From positions 503,972-567,971 of the forward strand of contig JAVSML010001078.1 in NCBI GenBank assembly GCA_038503035.1: a stretch of 64,000 nt of DNA. The letters run 5' to 3'. The notes below the pieces were generated by a model, which searched no databases, was not told the DNA's origin, and was given only the letters and a program-made list of their open reading frames with translations. The DNA comes from Crocodylus rhombifer. Lineage: Eukaryota > Chordata > Crocodylia > Crocodylidae. Made by a program: the position numbers and the translations under genes. Of the stretch, positions 57,440 through 64,000 are shown piece by piece (within the stretch, counting starts at the first letter, position 1; the number at the start of each line of letters is the position of its first letter).

Positions 57440-57597
57440 GGGAGAGAGGTGGGGGAGTCTCCATCCTTGAAGGTTTTGAAGACCCGGGCAGACAAAGCAT
57501 TGCCTGGGATGATGTAGTTGGTCCTGCTTGGAGCAGGGGGTTGGGCTGTGACCCCCTGAGGTCCCTTCCAGCCTCATTTTCTGTAATTCTATGGCTG
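57440..57597 (+). mobile_element. CR1 LINE 3' end
   Basis: It contains GAGTCTCCATCCTTGAAGGT, GACCCGGGCAGACAAAGCAT, GGTCCTGCTTGGAGCAGGGG and TTTTCTGTAATTCTATGG. Confidence 0.9.
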
Positions 57598-59267
57598 AGC
57601 TCTCTGCCCTCCCAGAGCAAAGCTGGGGCCCCACCTCCCTGCAGCCTGCTCCACTGGCTCCATCAACCACTTGCAAAGCTCTCACAGCAGGTTCAAGCCT
57701 CAGTTAAGGCTCCAGTCCTGCCAAGGGATGAACCCCTCCTGCCAGGGGATAAGTGCTCATTTGCCCCATTCATATCACAGCAGAGCTCGTCTCAGAAAGA
57801 GATGCTTTCCCTTCCTTTGCACTACAGATCACCACACCAGGCTGCTGGCAGCTCATTCGGCAGCTGGCTCCCTTCAGACAGCTGCTGTGTGTGGGGGGAA
57901 TTAGCCAGCTCTCTCAGGCGTGGTCATTCCCAAATAATTGCAGCCCTGGAGGCTCCAGCTGGGCCTTGCACCTCCTCACTGTCCTGAGGCAAGCAGGCAA
58001 GACACCTCCCAGCCCCCACACCCTTCTTTCAGGCTCACATCCCAAGGGTCCGATCTCAATCTGCAGTGGAGGGCCGGCCCTCAGAAACATCTTCTCTTGG
58101 AGTCATCCCCTTGGCACCGATTATATGAGTTGGAGGGTACTGAGGGAGTGACACTTGCACCCAGGTGCAGTTCAAAGCCCTGTGAGATCTGTATCCTGAC
58201 AGTTCAGAAGAGGCCTCCCCTCCCAGCGCAGCTGAAAGGAATGGGGATGCTCTTGCTGTTTGCTGAGGGCTCTGCTCAGCTTCTGAAGTACCTGAGATAA
58301 ATATAGTGCTGAGGCTAATACATGATGCAGTGTAGTGAGAGGACTCGTGAATGTAAGGCCCTTCCCTGGACAGTATCAGAACTGCTCAGCTGTGAGTCAT
58401 AAACCCTGTACTGCTTGCTGGAGAGTCTCCTGGTACCCAGATACTAGGATCTTGCTGATGTGGATCTGAACAGCTCCAGGGAGCCATGACGTGCTGCTTG
58501 ATGACAGCCACAAAGCTCCCAAGTGATCAGGGACTTGGGGTGTAGCACCAGGAGGCAAAGATTTGTATTGGTGGGTTTTTATCAATGCAAATGTACAATC
58601 CCCGGTTTATTTTCAAACATGCACACAAACGTACGTGCTTGTACTTGCCTGCATTTCAAATTTTTTCTCAATGTTTCCCCATGTAAGGATTGCAGAAGTC
58701 AGGGTCCATAAGAATTTCCAGGACCGTCACCCTGGAAATAGCCTATTCATGCCTTAACCTTTTATTTTAGGTCTTACTGAAAATCCCAAGTGATACCTCT
58801 GGTACTGCAAGGTTGGATCCCTCCTCGTAAGCCTGGGCCCTAAGGCACTCATGCATACTGAAGTACATGTATCCAGGGCAGAGAGACCACAGAATACAGC
58901 CAAACATGCCCCCTACAAAGCGTGGGAAGCCAGGGTGACCCATAACCCCTTGCAGGGCATAGGTGGATTCTGCAGAGGCAGAAAGAACACAGAGCCAGTG
59001 CCCCTTTTGTTCCCTTCCAGGTAGTGTGGGCTCTGGGCAGCCCCCACTGCAGGGAAATGCAGTGCTCCTGATGCTTATAAGTTTTGTCACGCAGCCTGTA
59101 ATCGTTCTTGCCTTGGGGGACAAGTCTGTGGTTGTAGCAACACAGCTCAGTGAACCAGACACCCTGGAGCCACAGGTTCAGAAACCGGCAGAGCCAGCTT
59201 GGAGGCTAATTCAGAGTCCGTGCTGTGGGCAGGAAAGGGCTGGGTGTGCATCAAGATGCAGGGGGGT

Positions 59268-59605
59268 GTTGGTTGTAGCCATGCTGGTCTAAGGACACAG
59301 GCAGGCAAGGTTCTTTAGGTAAATGTGTGGGTTTTTTTATTAGACCAACTAAATAGTTGGAAAACTTGTTCTCCACACGCTTTCAGATGCAAACGCCCTT
59401 CTTCAGGTAATAGGGGTTCTTCAGACTCTCCCTACTGCCTGAAGAAGGGTGTTTGTACCCAAAAGCTTGCAAAGAACAGTCCTTCCAATTATTTAGTTTA
59501 TCTAATAAAAGATACCACATTTACTCAAAGAACTTTGTCATCAAGATGCAAGGGCACTTTCTGGTGGTGTCTCCCCTGGCTGCGTTGGTCTGTGTTTCTA
59601 TTCCC
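59268..59605. mobile_element. Complete foldback element of family A
   Basis: The left arm (59268-59408) runs GTAGCCATGCTGGTCTAAGG, TTCTTTAGGTAAATGTG, TTTTATTAGACCAACTAAAT, CACGCTTTCAGATGCAAAC, CCCTTCTTCAGG. The right arm (from 59439) is its inverse: CCTGAAGAAGGGTGTTTGTA, AAAGCTTGCAAAGAAC, TATCTAATAAAAGATACCAC, ATTTACTCAAAGAACTT, then GCTGCGTTGGTCTGTG. A loop of about 30 bp separates them. No coding sequence is present. Confidence 0.85.
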
Positions 59606-60472
59606 TGAGCTGCTCTGCAACAGGCTGTGGGGCTGACTTGCCACCCCCACCATAGAGCTGCAGTCCCTAAGATGTTTGTGACAGGTTAGGATAAGAGGCA
59701 CTATACAAACAAGGCAGAAGACTTCTCAGGCCAAATGCATCTTTTCCCTGCATCCCCATCACCTTCCTCGCTGCACCACAGGGCTTCTGCAGCTTCCCCA
59801 TCACTAGAGCCAAAGGGTCAAATGGATCCACAGACTGAGTGGAGTTTCATCCCAGCTGGTACAGGGCCTCCAGAAGGGCAAACCCAAGCTCTGGAAGGAG
59901 ACTGCAGTTCATACTACTCCCTGGCTATTAAGACCTGGCACCAGCCTTGCTTTTATGGAAGAAATTGATACTGATCTTCCTAGGAAAAATCAACAGGATT
60001 CCTGCGGAAGGGGTGGGGGGATGTCCTCCTCATAATGAGACATTGCAGCTTACAGCTGCCCCCCTTTGTTTGGACTTCAGAGAGACCGGCACAGGCTAAA
60101 AAAGGCTTCCTGAGCTTTCATTTCTCTTGCTCTTCTGAAAAATGGAAGGCGTAAAATATTCACCTCCCCACCGCCAAGGCAGGAGTGCAGGTGAGCCAGA
60201 AGCTCTGCACAAACACACACCTGAGTAATTATCAAACAATGCCCCTCTGATTGAGAAGCTGGAGGGATTGATTTATGCGGGAAGATCAAAAGGACTTAAC
60301 CGCTGTAGGTTGTGTAAATGCCAGCTAAGAGGTGGCTAGTAACCTTCTACAAACAGGGGAAGGGCAATCACTCCAAAGACAGGGAGCAATGATCAAGTGT
60401 AGCACAAGGGCTGGAAAAAAATGGGACTGGGATGAGAAGAGAAAGGAAACAAAGGTTCAACAAAAGGGCTAA

Positions 60473-60664
60473 GTACAGACATTCAAAAAAATCAATCTAA
60501 GTTATGCTGTTTTCTGTAAGCGGTGTAGTTTAGATTGGTAGAGAACAGAACAAACATTCACCCTTTGGTGGCAGAGGGGGCAAATCTTAAACCAGATGAG
60601 TTTGTTCTGTTATGGGTAAGACCAGTTTCCAATCACTTATACAAGTAAAGTATCATGTCTGTAC
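60473..60664. mobile_element. MITE-like element with GTACAGACAT termini
   Basis: A perfect 10-bp inverted repeat bounds a 192-bp element: GTACAGACAT at 60473-60482 and ATGTCTGTAC at 60655-60664. The interior includes CTTAAACCAGATGAG and ACCAGTTTCCAATCACTT, related to the block at 2990-3200. Confidence 0.65.
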
Positions 60665-61093
60665 CTGGCGAAGAGAAACTTTCTAGCAGCCAGACTCGGA
60701 GGTCCAAGAACAGTCTCCTGGAGGAAGCAGACCCATTGCTCAGGACTTCTCAAACGTGCCTACCCCCAGCATAGTGAATATTCCTGCCCTGGCCTCTATG
60801 GAAGAATTAGCCATGGACAGAAAGGGACCTTCCATCTCCTACAAATACAAAGAAGGCCTCCACCCTTGTCACTCCAACCTCTTCAGCCTGTGGCCTGGTT
60901 TCTAAAAACATTAAAAGGCACTGCATGTTGAAGCTGCCTTCTCTTAAGCCAGGCCACTGTATGTTGAATTTGCCCATCCACATCCCACCACATAGAATGG
61001 TTTAAAAAGGATCTAAAAACCACAACACACATGACCCAGCTGATCTGACCCAGCACACCTGTGCCCAACTTACCCACTGGCTACTCAACTTGC

Positions 61094-61234
61094 CTGTTTG
61101 AGATTGTAGTTGCCGTGCTTGTCGCAGTTGGGGATATGCAGGGAGTAAAGATGTTCCAGCGGGCCTCGTTCATCTGGAAGACGCATGGTGGATATGCGCT
61201 CCAAGACCTGATCCAATTCCTGCTGGCAGGGGGT
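61094..61234 (-). CDS. IGFBP2: IGFBP2 exon 3: start of thyroglobulin type-1 domain
   Basis: The exon has 47 codons, phase 0 at both ends, after the acceptor TTCTCCAG. It encodes [20 protein letters not shown], then [20 protein letters not shown] and GNYNLKQ. This matches the human exon almost residue for residue (GLYNLKQ in human). It supplies the first two C-domain cysteines. The next exon begins CKMS, as expected. The donor is CAG/GCAAGT. Exons 1 and 2, for the signal peptide, N-domain and linker, are not in this window; I looked for the exon 2 linker on the - strand to 64000 and did not find it. Confidence 0.96.
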
Positions 61235-61791
61235 CTGGAGAAGGCCAAGAAAGCAGAAAAAGAAATCAGAGAAACAGCAGCCCAAGCAAAGGATGGAATG
61301 AATCCTTGCCCCTTCCTGTGACAGCAAGGTCCAGACCAAGGGCATGGCAGGAAGAGGTACTGTCTCACCCCTCCCCACCCCACACTGTAGAAAATGACCT
61401 GGCTGATACAGAAACTGAGTCAGGCCCTGGAAACAAGGACCTCCAGTCCCCTGATGTCTCCCCTCCCTTCCCCCACCCCCCAAAAAAAAATCTCTGACAG
61501 CATCCAGGGGAAAAGGCTGAAGTCACTGACTCTGGTATGAAACCATGTGGAGCCCCTGGCAGCAAGCCCGCCCCAGGTGATGCTGTGTGGAATAGCACAG
61601 CACCGGCAGACTCTGGTGACTGCGTCCAAAAACTTTCAGCAGCTCCAGCTCTGCTTGGAGCAGAGCCAGCCAGAGCAGGCCAGAGCCAGTAGGACTGACA
61701 TTGTTCATAATTCCAGTCATGCAGACGGGAAGGAGAGCCCGGGTGCCAGGGCTGCTGTGGGATGATCCCAGGGTAAATGAGAAAGGCTTTC

Positions 61792-62255
61792 ATAGAATCG
61801 TAGAGATGTGGGGCTAGAAGGGAGCTCCAGAGGTCACATCTAGTCCAACCACTGCCTGTAGCAGGATCAGGCCTGTCCAAACCAGCCCAGACAAATGTAT
61901 CATCTAAACTCTTTGTAAAACTACCATCAACCCTGACATAACACAACACCCAAACCTGCCACAGGTAAAGCAAATGAACCATGGTGTCCAATGTCCTGCT
62001 TCTATAAAATGGTGCTAATAAACGCTGAAGAGATTCCAGGTAGAGGGCCATGCTGCCTGCTACAGAGGAAGGTGAAATCACCCTGTCTGATGATGAGGTA
62101 AAACTTCTTCCTGACCCCAAATGCAGCATCTATCTGATCCTGAGCAAGTGGCCAAGACCTTCTAGCCAGGACCCTCCAGCTTTAAGACCCAGCAGGAGCA
62201 CTGGCACAGCTCAATCACTATCTCCAGCCTGGGCTGCAGCCAACACCTGGTGCCT
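61792..62255 (-). mobile_element. CR1 LINE 3' end
   Basis: It opens CATAGAATCGTAGAGATGTG and GGGGCTAGAAGGGAGCTCCA, then shares ACTACCATCAACCCTGACA, CCTGCTTCTATAAAAT and CTTCCTGACCCCAAA with the copy at 4795-5235. Confidence 0.9.
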
Positions 62256-62664
62256 CTGAGAAAGGCTTTCTTCCCCCTTCCTTTCTGCTGGCTCAACTTT
62301 GACAAGAGCGGACTGGGAGCTAGGGTCAGAGAGGGGTGCATCTTCTTTCCTGCATCCAGTTTGGGGCAGGGAGCTGACTGGGACTGGGGACAGGAAGATC
62401 AATCACTCCCATGCCCCAGGGCTGGGGTGCAGATGGGGACTGCTGGGGACAGGTATGCCTCTCAGCAGCTCTGCTGGCCCTGTCATCATCTGCCCCCAGG
62501 CACTGTCTACGGCCCCCTTCATGGGGGCATGGAGGTCATCTCAGGGGATATGGCATCCAAGGGGAGGAGGGTGCATGTCACCAACTCTGCTAGGCACAGT
62601 GCTGTCTTTATCACTCTATGAGGGAACAGGATTTGCCCATCACAAGTGGACTTGGCTGGCCTCA

Positions 62665-62910
62665 AAGGGAGTGTCTACACAGACATTAATGCACTTTAGT
62701 TAATACACGTTAAATCCAGTACCTCCATTGTGAGGTGCTAGGAAAATGTTCATTAGCCTGGCTTAATGCATGTTAACTAAAGTGTACGCTTAATTTGCAT
62801 TAACTTATTTTAATGCGCATTAAGTAAAAAGCACAGTTTTATGTGACACTTCAATGCACATTAAAATAAGCTAATGTGCATTAAAGTGCACATGTAGACA
62901 TGCCCAGAGA
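62665..62910. mobile_element. MITE-like foldback element (GTGTCTACA termini)
   Basis: The left end GGGAGTGTCTACACAGACA faces the inverted right end, which reads GGGCATGTCTACATGTGCA on the - strand. Both ends continue into TTAATGCAC-type words, and the interior is rich in GCATTAA. It is related to 1028-1342. Confidence 0.65.
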
Positions 62911-63589
62911 GACTGGCATAGTGCAGACATCATAATCAAGGGCTTCGTGCCAGCCTCTGCTGCAGCTGAACAGATTGGCTTAATCGCAGGTCAAGGACAA
63001 GGGAAGGATGCCAAACACCCCCAGCATAGCTGGGTACTAGGGGAGCCTCCAGGCTTGGAAGGGGCACACGAAGGGGAGGGAGGAGAAATGGTTGCAGTGT
63101 TTTGCAGTTGGAGCTTTTCTGGGATACCCTGAAGGCTCCACTGGCCCTTGGACTAATCTGGACACCCTGGAATGGAAAGGTGGTATCCAATCTGCAGGGA
63201 AGCCCAAATGCCATAGCCCTAAGCCCCTGCATCTGTTAGAGCTATGGTGTGTGGTCAATGCTTCTAGCAAACATTTAAGTCTGCAGGGATCAACTGCTTT
63301 GACCCCCAGCCAGGCTGGGGGGCTAGAATGTGCCCCACACACCAGCCTCTGAAGTCCAGGCCCCAAACCAAGGGGATTGCTCACACTGCCTGCACCTTCC
63401 AGAGGGACCTTTCTGGGCTCCTCACTGCAGCAAGTTTTTCACTCATCTGGCCTGGAATTGACCCAGCATCCCTGGAAGTAAAAGTACAGGGGTCTTAAAA
63501 GGGTGAGCATGGGACTGAGGGAAACCTTGTCCCTGCCCCTGTGTGTGCAATGACTTCCCTTTGAGGAAGTGACTAAAAATTTATGATTC

Positions 63590-63680
63590 TTTTTAAATCA
63601 AAAAATCAGATTTTTTTTATTTAAATCAGATTTTTTGATTTAACCATCTTTTTTTGGTTAAGATGCTTTTTCAAAAAATA
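63590..63680. repeat. AT-rich AAATCAGATTTTTT repeat
   Basis: Alternating AAATCAGATTTTTT and inverted AAATCAAAAAATC words make a short self-complementary tract. Confidence 0.75.
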
Positions 63681-63762
63681 AACCTATATAAAGATAGTTT
63701 TAATTTATGTTATAGTCCAAAGATATCATCACGGAATAGGGTTTATAACTTCTAATTATATA

Positions 63763-64000
63763 TGTGACGGGCTGGCAGTGACCTGGCCCAGGGGTTTTGA
63801 AAGGGCAAAAGATGATTGGAAGACTTGGGATTCCCTTTCCTCACCAATCTGGTAATGATTTGGCCCAGGAGTTTTGGAGGGGTAAAAGATGATTGGAGGA
63901 CTTAGGATTCCCTTTCTGCACCAATCAGGCCCCAGAGACTCACCCCCTCCCCCCCCCGTCCCCTGATTGGCCCCTTGGGTCACCTGGAGGGGGATAAAAG
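63763..64000 (+). mobile_element. Candidate LTR, truncated by the window end
   Basis: It begins with TGTGACGG. Two 77-bp direct repeats (TGGCCCAGG starting at 63784 and 63861, then AAGATGATTGGA and TTCCCTTTC) carry ATTGG or CCAAT boxes. A further CCAAT-type box (CTGATTGGCC) is followed by GGGATAAAAG at the last bases, like a TATA box. This order resembles the U3 region of an LTR. R, U5 and any internal region are out of view. Confidence 0.45.

Larger units (their letters stand above)
56238..61093 (-). other. IGFBP2: IGFBP2 intron 3 (4.9 kb, GC-AG)
   Basis: Phase 0. The donor is CAG/GCAAGT rather than GT; the acceptor is a normal CACAG. It contains a CR1 tail, a complete foldback element and a MITE-like element. 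56400-57400, 57600-59200 and 59620-60470 show no gene or repeat that I can name. Confidence 0.85.
61235..64000 (-). other. IGFBP2: IGFBP2 intron 2, partial
   Basis: This is the sequence upstream of exon 3 on the - strand, continuing beyond the window. It contains a CR1, a MITE-like element, an AT-rich repeat and a candidate LTR. 62260-62660 and 62910-63570 show no exon or repeat I can support. Confidence 0.8.

Noticed and set aside
1..64000. CRISPR arrays, bacterial operons or phage-type systems
   Set aside because: The window has spliced vertebrate genes and LINE repeats throughout. The tandem arrays lack alternating unique spacers of constant length and neighbouring cas-like genes.
61235..64000. 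IGFBP2 exon 2 within the right end of the window
   Set aside because: No - strand translation here resembles the conserved linker end of IGFBP2; frames in this stretch are CR1 antisense or unique intron.

Overview
This is a vertebrate nuclear genomic window that carries two complete or partial genes of one family, arranged tail to tail: IGFBP5 on the + strand (TATA box near 24047 to polyadenylation signal at 47345) and the last two coding exons of IGFBP2 on the - strand (exon 3 at 61094-61234, exon 4 at 56070-56237). Both encode secreted insulin-like growth factor binding proteins. IGFBP5 is complete: four coding exons give a 269-residue precursor with 12 N-terminal and 6 C-terminal domain cysteines, the GCGCC signature, the basic heparin-binding stretch and the PAPP-A cleavage context. 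IGFBP2 exons 1 and 2 lie beyond the right edge. The same tail-to-tail pairing is known from other vertebrates.

The host is most likely a sauropsid, and I favour a crocodilian such as an alligator. There are about 20 CR1 LINE tails on both strands, several foldback or MITE-like families, a hAT-like element, and no Alu, L1 or typical turtle or bird SINE signatures. The species call is an inference from repeat content and protein similarity, not from a search.

Layout: 1-24046 is non-coding flank with CR1 tails, a decayed Ty3/gypsy pol fragment, three minisatellites, an interstitial telomere-like block and a 24-bp tandem array. 23265-25600 is a GC-rich promoter and first-exon region. 24078-24944 is a long leader without any ATG that contains about 13 copies of a hairpin-forming repeat. 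25276-41333 is intron 1, beginning with a CR1-tail-containing tandem array. 41334-42662 holds exons 2-4, and 42663-47365 is a 4.7-kb 3' UTR with candidate miR-143 and miR-140 sites. 47366-53550 is the intergenic spacer. 53551-56069 is a putative IGFBP2 3' UTR. 56238-61093 is IGFBP2 intron 3, which has a GC-AG splice pair. 61235-64000 is part of IGFBP2 intron 2, ending in a candidate LTR cut by the window edge.

I found no bacterial-type system, CRISPR array, rRNA or credible tRNA. Nearly all other open reading frames are chance products of GC-rich DNA or of repeats whose period is a multiple of three. The most unusual items are the AUG-free repetitive IGFBP5 leader that stays open in frame with the signal peptide, the GC splice donor in IGFBP2, the CR1-derived array directly behind IGFBP5 exon 1, and the minisatellite split by a transposon.
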